Source: an uncultured bacterium
GTDB lineage: Bacteria; Bacillota; Bacilli; Lactobacillales; Lactobacillaceae
Direction: 5' to 3'
Length of the DNA stretch: 64,000 bases
Assembly (NCBI GenBank): GCA_905214235.1
Contig: CAJMLF010000008.1
Location: forward strand, 1 to 64,000
Part shown: in pieces, positions 28,559-37,708 of the stretch
Numbering within the stretch: the first letter of the stretch is position 1
How the letters are laid out: each line of letters starts with the position of its first letter
Made by a program: the position numbers and the translations under genes
Notes under the pieces: model-generated
What the model was told of the DNA's origin: nothing
Database searches by the model: none
The model's input: only the letters and a program-made list of their open reading frames with translations

Positions 28559-29437
28559 TCAAAAACGGTTCGGGACCGGACCCATTAACGACGCCAGATT
28601 TTTCTGGACCTTTCGACCACTTGCCAAGTCATAGAACGTGTACTCGCCACGATAACGGTCGATGATTGCCTGGTAGTGGGTGTAACTGTGGGCGTGGCGT
28701 TGGTTATGGGGCACCGTGACGTCCTGCAGGAAGTCACGCAATTGCTGGGGGGTACTCGGTCGTCCCCGCCACCGCGCAAGGGCAGCCCGCTTAAAACGGT
28801 CCACGGAGTTCCCACCCTGGGGACCAGGTTGAAAATAAGTCTGCAGCTGGTGAATGGTCGCCCGGCTAAACTGGTGGCCCGCTAAGCCCAACATGGCATT
28901 TAAGTGGCTAACCTGCTGGTCAAGGTCAGGGGTATTGGTAAACACGGCGGCGGGATTAGGACGGGCCCGTAGTCGACCGTTGAGGGGCTCAATTACGTAG
29001 GTCCCGCTCCCGTCCATTAGTAACCAGTGGAAGGGGTACTGTTGCTTATCAAACCACGGTCGCCTTACAACTGAGACCTGGTCTAATTCTGCCAAAACGG
29101 CGGCTACCGAGTCGTGACTGCCCAGGACCCAGTTAATGAAGTCCTGGGGAGTAAGGGCGAGTGTTTGGGGACGCACCCGTTCCTGGTAATCCGCGGCAAC
29201 GGGGAAGAAGAGCTCCGCACAGACCAGCCCAGCGTCATTAATGCCGTCACCAATCAGAAAGTGTCCATCAAAGTAGCGCATCCCACCCAGAATACGGTGG
29301 CGGTTAATCACAACCCGGTGCCCAATGGCCGGTTGCCACTGGTAGTCGACTGGGAGGTAGGTTAGCTTCCATGGTGTTCGGGGCGGGAAATCCATTGTCC
29401 GGCCAAAGAGTCGTCCTGTCGTAATTACTGTACACAT
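28559..29437 (-). CDS. Linear amide C-N hydrolase (choloylglycine hydrolase family)
   Basis: An Ntn hydrolase in the bile-salt hydrolase / penicillin V acylase family. Starting at ATG 29437 puts Cys at position 2, which becomes the N-terminal nucleophile after Met removal. Arg13 and Asp16 (GRTMDF), an Asn in FTNTPDLDQQ, and an Arg in VDRFKRAALARW match the family catalytic set. At 292 residues it is a little shorter than typical BSH (about 316). Bile-salt versus N-acyl lactone or penicillin acylase activity cannot be told from the sequence. Confidence 0.86.
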   Translation of the reverse strand: MCTVITTGRLFGRTMDFPPRTPWKLTYLPVDYQWQPAIGHRVVINRHRILGGMRYFDGHFLIGDGINDAGLVCAELFFPVAADYQERVRPQTLALTPQDFINWVLGSHDSVAAVLAELDQVSVVRRPWFDKQQYPFHWLLMDGSGTYVIEPLNGRLRARPNPAAVFTNTPDLDQQVSHLNAMLGLAGHQFSRATIHQLQTYFQPGPQGGNSVDRFKRAALARWRGRPSTPQQLRDFLQDVTVPHNQRHAHSYTHYQAIIDRYRGEYTFYDLASGRKVQKNLASLMGPVPNRF

Positions 29438-29469
29438 TTTATTCCCCACTTTTCTTTGATCCAGCAAAA

Positions 29470-29499
29470 AAGGGAGCCCGACAAACGTCGTACTCCCTT
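29470..29499 (-). terminator. Terminator of the lipoprotein gene
   Basis: AAGGGAG...CGAC pairs with GTCG...CTCCCTT around AAAC, with a T-run on the minus strand. It lies just past the stop of the lipoprotein gene at 29516. Confidence 0.75.
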
Positions 29500-29515
29500 A
29501 ATATTCGTCCGTAAA

Positions 29516-30226
29516 TTAGCTCAACTTGGTAACGGCACCAGTTTCGCTGTTGTATTGGTAGAAGCCGACCATGTTGGAAACAGTGTTATCACTGTTGTTC
29601 CGCCGAACTTCAAACTTGTAGGTGTTACCAGACTTACCAGTGGTAATAATTTGGTAACCCTTTTCGCCGCTAAAGCCCATCTTATTGGCAAATTCAACCA
29701 CCACATCATCAGTCGTCTTCGCAGTAGCGGTCGACGATGAAGAAGCGGCACTCTTGGTAGCACTGCTGGTTGTAGCCGCACTATTGGCATTCTGACTCGT
29801 GCTGGTGCTGCCCTTTTGAGCGCTATCAATCTTATCTTGCAACTCGGAATATGCATCGCGCATTGCCGGACTAGTTGACTTTTGTTCCTTTAGATTATTA
29901 GAAGCAGTAGCATAGTCCCCATTCCGGTATGCCTTGCGAGCACTCATGTAGTTTTGCAAATCAGTAGCAAGATTGTCGGCCTGTGTTGAACGATTGTTGG
30001 TATTGTTCAAACGGTCATATGCGCCCTGGTAGTCCTCGTTACGGATTAACTTGTTGGCAGCACGGTATGCGCTGCCCGACGTGGTCTCCGAGGACCGTAC
30101 AGATGAACTTGTCGAAGAAGTACTAGATGTTGCTGAGTCGTGGTTGCCACAAGCAGCAAGCGTCAGTGCGATTGCCACTGCAGCCGTCCCAGTAATCACC
30201 TTGTTAAATAGTTGCTTTTTTTGCAT
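29516..30226 (-). CDS. Secreted lipoprotein with Ser/Thr-rich linker, unknown function
   Basis: A lipoprotein signal peptide ends in the lipobox LTLAACG, with Cys26 the predicted lipidation site. A Ser/Thr-rich stretch follows, then a helical segment (about residues 55-120: AANKLIRNEDYQGAYDRL and similar) and a second Ser/Ala linker (about 125-165). The C-terminal domain (DVVVEFANKMGFSGEKGY to the end) is a small domain of the kind seen in Lactobacillus surface lipoproteins. No catalytic motif is seen and I cannot assign a function. Confidence 0.82.
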   Translation of the reverse strand: MQKKQLFNKVITGTAAVAIALTLAACGNHDSATSSTSSTSSSVRSSETTSGSAYRAANKLIRNEDYQGAYDRLNNTNNRSTQADNLATDLQNYMSARKAYRNGDYATASNNLKEQKSTSPAMRDAYSELQDKIDSAQKGSTSTSQNANSAATTSSATKSAASSSSTATAKTTDDVVVEFANKMGFSGEKGYQIITTGKSGNTYKFEVRRNNSDNTVSNMVGFYQYNSETGAVTKLS

Positions 30227-30311
30227 TTTTATCCTCCTTCGCTACTGCCCACCTTATTATATCATGGATTGGAATTCTCTCCAAAATCTACACGAATATC
30301 AAGAAAAGAAA

Positions 30312-30344
30312 AATCCCAGAATGGCGTTGCCAATTTCTGGGATT
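30312..30344 (-). terminator. Terminator of prs
   Basis: AATCCCAGAA pairs with TTCTGGGATT (10 bp) around a 13-base loop; on the minus strand it is followed by TTTTC. It lies directly behind prs. Confidence 0.85.
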
Positions 30345-30357
30345 CTTTATTTACTAC

Positions 30358-31338
30358 TTATGCCTTTGCACTTTGAAAGACCTGCTTGAATAGCGGACTG
30401 ACTGGCCGGTTTTCGTTGATCCGCTTAATTGCCGCAGCAATCAGTGGGGCCACGGAAACCTGCTTGATCTTCGCAATTTGCTTTTCCGCTGGTAACTTAA
30501 TCGAGTCCGTCACAACAACTTCCTTCAGTGGGGACTTTGAGAGACGCTCGATGGCTGGACCGGAAAGAACCGCGTGCGTACATGAAGCGTAAACTTCCTT
30601 TGCACCCGCATCAATCAGGGCTTGGGCACCAAGGGTAATCGTCCCGGCAGTATCAATCATATCGTCAATCATGATACAAGTCTTGCCCTTAACATCCCCA
30701 ATGATGTTCATGACCTGGGCAACGTTCGCCCGTGGCCGCCGCTTATCAATGATGGCGATTGGTGACTTCAAGAATTCAGCCAATGCCCGTGCCCGGGTCA
30801 CCCCACCGTGGTCCGGAGAAATGACAACCGCGTTATCGGCAACCCCTTCATTGATGAAGTATTCAGCCAATAGTGGCGCCCCCATCAGGTGGTCAACCGG
30901 GATATCAAAGAATCCTTGAATCTGGGCGGCGTGCAGATCAAGAGCAATCACCCGGTCCACACCGGAATTTTGTAACATGTTGGCAACCAACTTGGCAGTG
31001 ATTGGCTCCCGACTCCGTGCCTTCCGATCTTGCCGTGCGTAGCCGTAGTACGGCATCACAACGTTAATGGTCTTGGCGCTGGCCCGCCGTAAAGCGTCAA
31101 CCATGATCAAGAGTTCCATTAAGTTGTCGTTAACTGGTGCAGAGGTTGATTGAAGAACGTAAACGTTGTCCCCCCGGACACTCTCTTCAATGTTAATCTG
31201 AATTTCACCATCACTAAAACGGTCAACAGATAACTTACCAAGCTCAATCCCCAGGTGCTGAGCAATCTTTTCAGCCAGCGGCCGGTTTGAGTTTAAGGCA
31301 AACAATTTGAAATTAGAATCAATATTAGACTGTGTCAT
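30358..31338 (-). CDS. prs: Ribose-phosphate pyrophosphokinase
   Basis: Prs makes PRPP, the donor for purine, pyrimidine, His and Trp synthesis and for Hpt and PurR sensing elsewhere in this window. The 326 residues include [18 protein letters not shown] (ATP and Mg site), the flexible loop near [12 protein letters not shown], and the PRPP loop [12 protein letters not shown]. It follows glmU after about 80 bp, the common glmU-prs order of Firmicutes. Confidence 0.97.
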   Translation of the reverse strand: MTQSNIDSNFKLFALNSNRPLAEKIAQHLGIELGKLSVDRFSDGEIQINIEESVRGDNVYVLQSTSAPVNDNLMELLIMVDALRRASAKTINVVMPYYGYARQDRKARSREPITAKLVANMLQNSGVDRVIALDLHAAQIQGFFDIPVDHLMGAPLLAEYFINEGVADNAVVISPDHGGVTRARALAEFLKSPIAIIDKRRPRANVAQVMNIIGDVKGKTCIMIDDMIDTAGTITLGAQALIDAGAKEVYASCTHAVLSGPAIERLSKSPLKEVVVTDSIKLPAEKQIAKIKQVSVAPLIAAAIKRINENRPVSPLFKQVFQSAKA

Positions 31339-31421
31339 TAGATCCTCCGGAAGTTTAAGTGAGTCAATTATCTACTTCTTATGATATCGACCCCAGAATT
31401 AAAAAGCAAGCAAAAGTGAGA

Positions 31422-32789
31422 TTACCACGGCAACTTCTTGGCGTAATCCTTCTTATTGGTCTGCCGTGACCGGGCAATTGCCATGTCGTATTGTTCCGTG
31501 CTGTCGGTAATCGTGGAACCGGCCGCAATAAAGGAATCCTTGGCAATGTTAACTGGCGCAACCAGGTTACTGTTACTACCAATAAAGGCGTGGTCGCCAA
31601 CATTGGTATGGTGCTTGTTGGTCCCGTCGTAGTTAACAAAGACAACCCCACAGCCGACATTGATGTTCTTACCCAGCGTGGCGTTCCCAATGTAGGTCAG
31701 GTGGCCAACCTTGGTACCAGCACCGATGTAGGCCTTCTTGACTTCACAGAAGTTACCGATATGGACGTTTTCACCAATCTCGGCTTCTGGACGCAGGTGG
31801 CTGTTCGGGCCGATGTCACTGCCGTTGTGCATCTCGGCGCTTTCCAGCGTTGAGGAGGTAATCTTGACCCCGTCGTGGATGGTCGAATCCACAATCCGTG
31901 AGCCGGCAGAGATGTAGCAGTCCTTGCCAATCACGGTGTGGCCCTTGATAACAACGTTTCCTTCCAGGACAGTATCGTTACCGATCTGGACATCAGCATC
32001 GATGTACGTGGTTGCCGGGTCAACCATGGAGACCCCTTCTTGCATCCAGTGCTTGTTGATCCGCGCCCGCATTACCTTATTGGCCTTGGCCAAGGCGATC
32101 CGGTCGTTAACCCCCATTGACTCTTCAAAGTTGTCCATCTTGTAGGCGGTGACGATTTCGCCTTCCTGCTTGAGAATGCCAATCACATCGGTCAGGTAGT
32201 ACTCACCCTGGGCATTATCATTCGTAATCTTGGTCAGGGCTTTGAAGAGCTTCTTGTTGTCAAAGCAGTAAACCCCAGTATTGATTTCCTTGATTGCCCG
32301 CTCTTGGACATCAGCATCCTTTTGTTCAACGATCCGCTCAACAATACCAACGTTGTCCCGGACAATCCGACCGTAGCCAGTAGGGTCCGGAGCCACTGAA
32401 GTTAAAATTGTTGCGGCGGCGTGCCGTGATTCGTGATACTTAAATAGCTTTTCAAAGGTATCTGCAGTAAACAGGGGGGTGTCACCACTGACGATGATTG
32501 TTTCCCCATCTTCATTAGCAAGCAGGTCCCGGGCTTGCATTACCGCGTGACCGGTTCCTAGTTGCTGGCGTTGCAAAGCGTACCGGGTCCGGTGACCCAG
32601 TTCTTCCTTAACCGTGTCGGCCCCGAAACCAACAATCGTAACGATCGTGTCGATGTGGGCCTTTTCCAGTTGGGTCAAAACGTGGTTAACCATTGTCTTT
32701 CCACAAACTTGGTGTAAGACCTTGTGGAGCTTGGAACGCATCCGGGTTCCCTTACCAGCTGCTAAAATAACTGCATTTCTCTTTACCAT
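31422..32789 (-). CDS. glmU: Bifunctional UDP-GlcNAc pyrophosphorylase / GlcN-1-P acetyltransferase GlmU
   Basis: GlmU makes UDP-GlcNAc, used for peptidoglycan and teichoic acid. Start is ATG 32789 ([17 protein letters not shown]), after AAAGGAAAA, giving 455 residues; a longer frame runs up into purR. The N-terminal uridyltransferase carries GxGTRM and [10 protein letters not shown]; the C-terminal left-handed beta-helix has many hexapeptide repeats and the acetyltransferase His in [11 protein letters not shown]. It begins just beyond the purR stop (2 bp), so it is translationally coupled to purR. Confidence 0.97.
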   Translation of the reverse strand: MVKRNAVILAAGKGTRMRSKLHKVLHQVCGKTMVNHVLTQLEKAHIDTIVTIVGFGADTVKEELGHRTRYALQRQQLGTGHAVMQARDLLANEDGETIIVSGDTPLFTADTFEKLFKYHESRHAAATILTSVAPDPTGYGRIVRDNVGIVERIVEQKDADVQERAIKEINTGVYCFDNKKLFKALTKITNDNAQGEYYLTDVIGILKQEGEIVTAYKMDNFEESMGVNDRIALAKANKVMRARINKHWMQEGVSMVDPATTYIDADVQIGNDTVLEGNVVIKGHTVIGKDCYISAGSRIVDSTIHDGVKITSSTLESAEMHNGSDIGPNSHLRPEAEIGENVHIGNFCEVKKAYIGAGTKVGHLTYIGNATLGKNINVGCGVVFVNYDGTNKHHTNVGDHAFIGSNSNLVAPVNIAKDSFIAAGSTITDSTEQYDMAIARSRQTNKKDYAKKLPW

Positions 32790-32790
32790 T

Positions 32791-33627
32791 CTAATTTTCC
32801 TTTCCGAAGACATTTTCCATAAAATTACCAGGACGTGCTGTGATGGTCTTTTGATCGCCATCTTCCGCATCAACCGTGACCAGAGACGTGCAATCATCAA
32901 CCAGGCGGTGGTCGCTGTTGCTACTCTCGGCCAAGACGGTCATCCCCACCAAGTTGGCATCGAATTCCTTGATCAAGGATGCCATCCCGTTCAGGGTTCC
33001 GCCCCCCTTAAGAAAATCATCGACAACGACGACGTTGGCCCCTGCCGACAGGGTCCGCCGGGACAGTTCCATCTTCTTAATCCGCTTGACTGATCCGGAG
33101 ACGTAGTTAACACTCACCGTCGGTCCCTCGGTGATGTGGGAACTGTTCCGGACAATCACGAACGGCTTGTTCATGTACATTGCCGCACTCTGGGCAATCG
33201 GGATTCCCTTGGTTTCCACCGTCATCACTACGTCGACGTCCTTATCCATGTACTGGGTTGCAATCAGCTGGCCCACCTGGTGCAGGATGTCCGGCCGGCC
33301 AATCAGGTCCGAAAGGTAAACGTAGCCGCCGGGCAGGAAACGGGAGTCGTCATTGACCTCGTTTACCAGGTTAGCGATGGTCTTTTCCGCATTCTCCTGT
33401 GAGTAAAAAGGCGCTAACACAGCACCGCCACTGGCACCGGGGATGGTCTTCAGGCGTCCTTCTCCCCAGGTCTGGAAGGTATGCTTGATGATGCTCAGGT
33501 CCTCACTGATTGAGGACTTTGCCGAACCATAGCGTTCACTAAAGAACTTAAGTGACACTAATGTTCGGGGGTGTTCCAGTAAGTAGCGGGTCATATCGAC
33601 CAGCCGGTTGCTTCTTCGTACTTTCAT
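32791..33627 (-). CDS. purR: Purine operon repressor PurR
   Basis: PurR is a PRPP-responsive repressor with an N-terminal winged helix and a C-terminal phosphoribosyltransferase-like domain. The PRPP pocket is [15 protein letters not shown], near residue 205. The family N-terminus [17 protein letters not shown] begins at 33627; an ATG three codons upstream is the alternative. A PurBox-like element at 33683-33697 lies upstream. The purR-glmU-prs linkage is common in Firmicutes. Confidence 0.95.
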   Translation of the reverse strand: MKVRRSNRLVDMTRYLLEHPRTLVSLKFFSERYGSAKSSISEDLSIIKHTFQTWGEGRLKTIPGASGGAVLAPFYSQENAEKTIANLVNEVNDDSRFLPGGYVYLSDLIGRPDILHQVGQLIATQYMDKDVDVVMTVETKGIPIAQSAAMYMNKPFVIVRNSSHITEGPTVSVNYVSGSVKRIKKMELSRRTLSAGANVVVVDDFLKGGGTLNGMASLIKEFDANLVGMTVLAESSNSDHRLVDDCTSLVTVDAEDGDQKTITARPGNFMENVFGKEN

Positions 33628-33682
33628 AATCGTCATTGTCCGCCTTTCTAAAAAGGATTAATTCATAATGAATTTTACCATA

Positions 33683-33697
33683 AAATGTTCGGCTTTT
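33683..33697 (-). promoter_or_regulatory. PurBox-like element upstream of purR
   Basis: On the minus strand AAAAGCCGAACATTT contains the PurBox core CCGAAC flanked by A/T bases (consensus AWWWCCGAACWWT). It lies about 55-70 bp upstream of the purR start and just upstream of a possible -10 TAAAAT. The inference is PurR autoregulation. A second inverted PurBox is not clear. Confidence 0.55.
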
Positions 33698-33716
33698 ATG
33701 AATTATTTCCAAAAAA

Positions 33717-33752
33717 GGCCCGCGTCGGCGAAGTTTTTTGCTGACGCGAGCC
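33717..33752 (-). terminator. Terminator of the zinc ABC operon
   Basis: Minus-strand GGCTCGCGTCAGC pairs with GCCGACGCGGGCC (two mismatches) and is followed by six Ts. It lies immediately past the permease gene at 33762. Confidence 0.9.
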
Positions 33753-33761
33753 TGGTTAATT

Positions 33762-34559
33762 CTAATTTGCTTCAATGAAGTTCTGGTATAAAAGGGCAAT
33801 GACGTAGATAACGACCTCGATCACGGCGATGAAGAAGCTGACCGGCCAGTTGGTCAAGTAACCTAACAGCAATCCGGCCCAGGTCCCCAGCAAGGAAAAA
33901 AGGATTGCCAGCCCCATCATCTTTGCTACCCCGTGGGTGAAGTACTTGGCGCTGGCCGCAGGAATTGTCAGCAGAATGAAGATCAACAGCGAACCAACAA
34001 TCTGGGCGGCCACACTGACGCTCAACGCCAGGAGGAGCAAAAAGACGACCGAAATAACCGTCTGGTTGACCCCACTCACCTGCGCCCCAACCTCGTCAAA
34101 GGAAGAGAACTTCAGCTGGCGGTAGATCAGGACGGTAATTGCCAAAACTACCGCCGACAAGATAATCAGTTGGTGAACTTCACTGGCACTGATTCCGACC
34201 ACGCTCCCGAAGAGGATGCTGGTCGCGGAACTGGCCGTCTGGCTGCTGAGGGAAAGGAAAAGGATCCCCAGACCAATGAACAGGCCCGATACCGCACTGA
34301 TGACCGCTTCTCTGCGGGACTCTTTAATACTCATCTGCCCCACCAGAACAGAACTGAGCATGGTAAAGAGGATCATTCCGTTAAGTGGTGCCCAGCCGGC
34401 AAAGACCGCAAAGGAGGCCCCGGCAAAGCCAATTTCCGACAGGGTGTGGGTCAGAAAGGATAGTTGGCGAGCGACCACGAACACCCCAATCACCCCACTG
34501 ACGATTGCAATAAAGGTACTGGCGAAAAAGGCGTGCCGCATAAAGGCAAGGCTTAGCAT
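33762..34559 (-). CDS. Metal ABC transporter permease (ZnuB/AdcB type)
   Basis: This 265-residue membrane protein has about eight hydrophobic segments of the ABC-3 family (LSEIGFAGASFAVFAG, the loop facing the ATPase). It follows the ATPase with a 7-bp overlap and the SBP precedes both, the usual znuACB-type order. With the Zur-like box upstream, zinc is the likeliest cargo, but manganese cannot be excluded from the permease alone. Confidence 0.92.
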   Translation of the reverse strand: MLSLAFMRHAFFASTFIAIVSGVIGVFVVARQLSFLTHTLSEIGFAGASFAVFAGWAPLNGMILFTMLSSVLVGQMSIKESRREAVISAVSGLFIGLGILFLSLSSQTASSATSILFGSVVGISASEVHQLIILSAVVLAITVLIYRQLKFSSFDEVGAQVSGVNQTVISVVFLLLLALSVSVAAQIVGSLLIFILLTIPAASAKYFTHGVAKMMGLAILFSLLGTWAGLLLGYLTNWPVSFFIAVIEVVIYVIALLYQNFIEAN

Positions 34560-35227
34560 TCTTCTTCCCCCTTTACAATCGCTGCAAGTTCGTTAATCGA
34601 CCCCGTCGTGTACCCGTCCGCTTGCATGTGGAGGTAGCGGGTACCATACCGTTGGGCAAGGTCCCAATCATGGGTAATGAACATCACGCTGAGGCCGTCT
34701 TCTTGAAAACGGGCCACCAGGTCCAGCAAACTGTACTTCATCTCGTTATCCAGGCTAGCGGTGGACTCGTCTAAAATCAGGAGGCGGGGGTTGGTAAGCA
34801 GGGCCTGAGCAAGGTAGGCCCGCTGCTTTTCCCCACCAGAGGCGAGGCCCAGGGGACGGCCCGCAATTTTTGTCAGGTCCGTGATCCTGATGATCCGGTC
34901 CAGGCGGTGCCGTTCCTTCTTCGTCAGCCATGGCCAACGTGACTGGCGGCTGTTTAAGGCCACAAAGTCGCGAATTGATAAGGGGTACTCCTCATCAAGG
35001 TTCCGAAATTGGGGCACGTAGCCTAGGCGGGTGTCCTTGGGGATGTTAATGGTCCCCTCCTTAGGTTTAATCAATCCTAAGAGGGCCTTTACCAGGGTTG
35101 TTTTCCCCACCCCGTTTTCACCAACCACGACGAGGAAGTCCCCACTGTTGATGGTAAAACTGAGGTTACTAAAGACGGTATGGTCCCCATAAGCGACTGT
35201 TAAGTCATCTACTGACAATACTGCCAT
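34553..35227 (-). CDS. Metal ABC transporter ATP-binding protein
   Basis: The 224 residues show Walker A GENGVGKTTL, the signature LASGGEKQRAYLAQ (ASGGE in place of the usual LSGGQ), Walker B LLILDESTA and an H-loop MFITHDW. The length is short, as in ZnuC/AdcC-type ATPases. The start ATG shares one base with the SBP stop region. It powers uptake through the membrane partner at 33762. Confidence 0.94.
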   Translation of the reverse strand: MAVLSVDDLTVAYGDHTVFSNLSFTINSGDFLVVVGENGVGKTTLVKALLGLIKPKEGTINIPKDTRLGYVPQFRNLDEEYPLSIRDFVALNSRQSRWPWLTKKERHRLDRIIRITDLTKIAGRPLGLASGGEKQRAYLAQALLTNPRLLILDESTASLDNEMKYSLLDLVARFQEDGLSVMFITHDWDLAQRYGTRYLHMQADGYTTGSINELAAIVKGEEEC

Positions 35228-36138
35228 TATCGTGCCTCCTTCTGCTGAATCTTGGCGAGTTCTTGGTATTGGTCAATCATCCACTGCTGGTAGGTCTTCC
35301 CATTGGGCTTTGATTCCGTCACTTTCAAGACTGGGACGTCATACTTGTGGGCCAGCTGAACCATATTATTAATCACGTGGTCGTCAGACTGGGCGTTCTC
35401 CACAAAAAAGGCAATTCGGTGGTTAATGATGGCGTCTTGAAGGTCCTTGACGTCCTGTGGCGAGGGATCATTACCGTCTTCGGTTGCCTTCGCGAAGTGG
35501 TTATCAACCACCTGGTAACCTAGGTTATTCAAGGCGTAGTCAAAAACAGGTTCGCTGACGGCAACTGCCCGTTGTTGGCCGACCCCCTGTTTGACGCGCG
35601 CAATCTCCTTATCTAGGGGTTGTAACGACTTAAGGTACTTCCGGGCCTGGCGGTGGTAGTAACCGGAATGATCAGGGTCCATTCGTGAATACTGATTGGC
35701 AAGTTTCTTTGCTAACTTCTTCATCGTGTTTGGCTGGTACCAAACGTGCTCGTTGGCCCCCGCCCGCTCGCCGGCAACCTGGCGGCCAACGTCAATGACA
35801 CGGAGGTCTCGGTTTCCGCTAGCTTGAGTCATCTTGGTCAGCCAGTGGTCATAGCCAAGGCCATTTTGAATTACCAGGTTGGCCTTCCCCATCAGCTGTG
35901 ACTGCTGGGTGCTGGGCTGGTAATCATGGGGATCAATTGAGGCGTTGTTGATCACTGAAGTTACCTGGCCATACTTCCCGGCAACTTGCTGGGCGACCTC
36001 ACCGTAAAAATTAAGGCTGGTGACAACCCGGATGGGCTTATGTTCCCGGTAGCCCTCCTTAAGTGGCAGGCAGGACAGTACTAAAATGACCACGAGAACG
36101 CTCACCAGCGCACCAACACCGGTCCAATACTTCTTCAT
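35227..36138 (-). CDS. Zinc-type ABC transporter substrate-binding lipoprotein
   Basis: A cluster-9 (ZnuA/AdcA-like) binding protein of 303 residues. The N-terminal hydrophobic segment ends in VLSC, a plausible lipobox, so it is probably anchored by lipid. Metal-ligand candidates are the His in SIDPHDYQPS, the His in NEHVWYQPN, and residues in VENAQSDDHVINNM. There is no His-rich loop of the kind seen in many ZnuA. The Zur-like operator overlapping its promoter supports zinc. Confidence 0.9.
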   Translation of the reverse strand: MKKYWTGVGALVSVLVVILVLSCLPLKEGYREHKPIRVVTSLNFYGEVAQQVAGKYGQVTSVINNASIDPHDYQPSTQQSQLMGKANLVIQNGLGYDHWLTKMTQASGNRDLRVIDVGRQVAGERAGANEHVWYQPNTMKKLAKKLANQYSRMDPDHSGYYHRQARKYLKSLQPLDKEIARVKQGVGQQRAVAVSEPVFDYALNNLGYQVVDNHFAKATEDGNDPSPQDVKDLQDAIINHRIAFFVENAQSDDHVINNMVQLAHKYDVPVLKVTESKPNGKTYQQWMIDQYQELAKIQQKEAR

Positions 36139-36157
36139 TGCGTAGCTCTCTCCTAAA

Positions 36158-36178
36158 TCGTAACGATTACTATTTATA
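36158..36178 (-). promoter_or_regulatory. Zur-like operator and -10 of the zinc ABC operon
   Basis: The plus-strand sequence TCGTAACGATTACTA (36158-36172) matches the Zur 7-1-7 palindrome TCGTAAT-n-ATTACGA at 12 of 14 defined positions. A minus-strand -10 TATAAA (36173-36178) abuts it, so bound repressor would block transcription start. The operon start codon is 20 bp downstream. Confidence 0.65.
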
Positions 36179-36232
36179 ACAAAACCATCTTAACGAAAAT
36201 TGGCCTGCAATGCAAGTATATCAAGACAAAAA

Positions 36233-36274
36233 AATAAGAGTGGGGGAACAAATTGCGATTTATTTCCGCACTCT
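36233..36274 (-). terminator. Terminator of ispE
   Basis: Minus-strand GAGTGCGGAAA pairs with TTCCCCCACTC with one mismatch and one bulge, then CTTATTTTTTTG. It lies about 60 bp after the ispE stop and upstream of the zinc ABC operon. Confidence 0.75.
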
Positions 36275-36332
36275 TTTAGTTTTCAAGCTTAATTATTGGC
36301 TATCCGGAATACTTTTTCCGGCCTGCACATTA

Positions 36333-37184
36333 TCACAACAGGGTCACCACATGAACATCACGGCAAAAACCCCGGATACTGTTTTGAATCCGTTTGGCCC
36401 GTGATTCGGTGTGGCAGATGGCAAAAACGGTTGGTCCGGTCCCACTCATCTGAGCAACATCGGCCCCTAGCTCGACCATTTTTTCCTTCAACCGCTTAAT
36501 CTCCGGGTAGAAGCTCATCGTGACCGGTTCAAGGACGTTTCCCATGTACTTGGTTGCCGTTTGCCAATCCTGGGCCCGCAGGCTAGCAAGTAACTGATCG
36601 TTATCTAGGTGGTCAATCTTTTCGTAATTAATCTGTCGCAAAATCTGGGGCGTTGAAACGCTGATCTGTTGTTTGGCAATCACGACCCAGTAGTGGGGCT
36701 GGGACGGCAATAGTTCAATCTTCTCACCGTGGCCGGAGACGTAGGCCAACTGACTATAGACACAGTAAGGAACATCGGAGTCAATTGTGAGGGCAATCGT
36801 TGCCAATTCCTGCTTTGAAAGCCCCAACCGCCACATACTATTAAGGGCGCGCAGGACCGCGGCCGCATCGGATGACCCCCCACCAAGGCCTGCGGCAACC
36901 GGAATGTTCTTCTTAATGTTAATTGTGACCCCTTCCTTGCAGTGGAAACGGCTGCGAAGGATATGGGCCGCTTGATAGGCAAGGTTCCGCTGGTCGTTCG
37001 GCAAGAAGCCACTATTGGTGTACACCTTAATCGTTGCTGGCCGCCGGTGGGTCTCAACGGTCACGTAGTCAGCCAAGTCGGCTGAGGTCATCACCATGTC
37101 CCAGCGCGGTGAACCGTCAAAGTAACGCATTGGCGTATCGAGACTTAAATTTAACTTTGCTGGCGCCTTTTCAGTTACACGCAT
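36333..37184 (-). CDS. ispE: 4-diphosphocytidyl-2-C-methyl-D-erythritol kinase
   Basis: IspE is a GHMP-family kinase of the MEP isoprenoid pathway. Start is ATG 37184 after GGGAGGGAAG (MRVTEKAPAKLNLSL), giving 283 residues. Signature features are VAAGLGGGSSDAAAVLRAL (ATP loop) and AQMSGTGPTVFAIC near the C-terminus. Lactobacilli usually make isoprenoids by mevalonate, and an HMG-CoA reductase gene of the degradative class is in this window (55352). Whether the full MEP pathway is present cannot be judged. Confidence 0.95.
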   Translation of the reverse strand: MRVTEKAPAKLNLSLDTPMRYFDGSPRWDMVMTSADLADYVTVETHRRPATIKVYTNSGFLPNDQRNLAYQAAHILRSRFHCKEGVTINIKKNIPVAAGLGGGSSDAAAVLRALNSMWRLGLSKQELATIALTIDSDVPYCVYSQLAYVSGHGEKIELLPSQPHYWVVIAKQQISVSTPQILRQINYEKIDHLDNDQLLASLRAQDWQTATKYMGNVLEPVTMSFYPEIKRLKEKMVELGADVAQMSGTGPTVFAICHTESRAKRIQNSIRGFCRDVHVVTLL

Positions 37185-37309
37185 CGAATCTTCCCTCCCA
37201 ACCTCATATAATCTACTTAATTTGATTATACTAACGGGAGAAATAAACGGCAAGCTCTTACCGTTGCAAAGCCATCAGCCACTTCACTCCACACACATGT
37301 CAGAAATAA

Positions 37310-37348
37310 AAAACCTCCGGTGTTCGGCAATGCCGGGCACTGGAGGTT
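37310..37348 (-). terminator. Terminator of veg
   Basis: AACCTCC pairs with GGAGGTT around a GC-rich loop that itself can pair, followed on the minus strand by TTTTTT. It lies about 45 bp past the veg stop. Confidence 0.85.
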
Positions 37349-37393
37349 ATCGTGTATTGGGCCGCGCAAGTTTCACGGCTCTATCAGCTTCTA

Positions 37394-37627
37394 TTATTCA
37401 AAGGCTAACGAGATGTTATGCGTTAAAACATCCGTGTAGCTGTAAGAGATCCGGTCAAGGGAACCCTGACCATCGTTTAAGTGGACAATGAAAATCGCTG
37501 GGTAGATCTTGCTCAAGATCCCGTGGTGCGTTGCCACCCGCTTACGTCCCGCCTGGGCCTTCACTAAGACCGGCTGGCCAATTCGATCATCCAATTCCTT
37601 CTTGATCTCCACAATCGTTTCTGGCAC
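37394..37627 (-). CDS. veg: Veg family protein
   Basis: A 77-residue Veg protein: KELDDRIGQPVLVKAQAGRK and the C-terminal SYSYTDVLTHNISLAF are characteristic. In B. subtilis Veg stimulates biofilm gene expression. The gene is usually downstream of rsmA (ksgA), as here, with its own promoter at 37679-37707. The mechanism of Veg is unknown. Confidence 0.94.
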   Translation of the reverse strand: MPETIVEIKKELDDRIGQPVLVKAQAGRKRVATHHGILSKIYPAIFIVHLNDGQGSLDRISYSYTDVLTHNISLAFE

Positions 37628-37678
37628 TCCACTTCACCTCACTGCAATAAACAGTACCATTAAATTATTAAACAATTA

Positions 37679-37707
37679 ATATTACCATTATATTACAGAA
37701 AAGTCAA
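37679..37707 (-). promoter_or_regulatory. Promoter of veg
   Basis: Minus-strand TTGACT (37702-37707), a 17-base spacer and TAATAT (37679-37684) form a sigma-A type promoter directly upstream of veg. Its -35 box ends 2 bp from the rsmA stop codon. Confidence 0.65.
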
Positions 37708-37708
37708 T

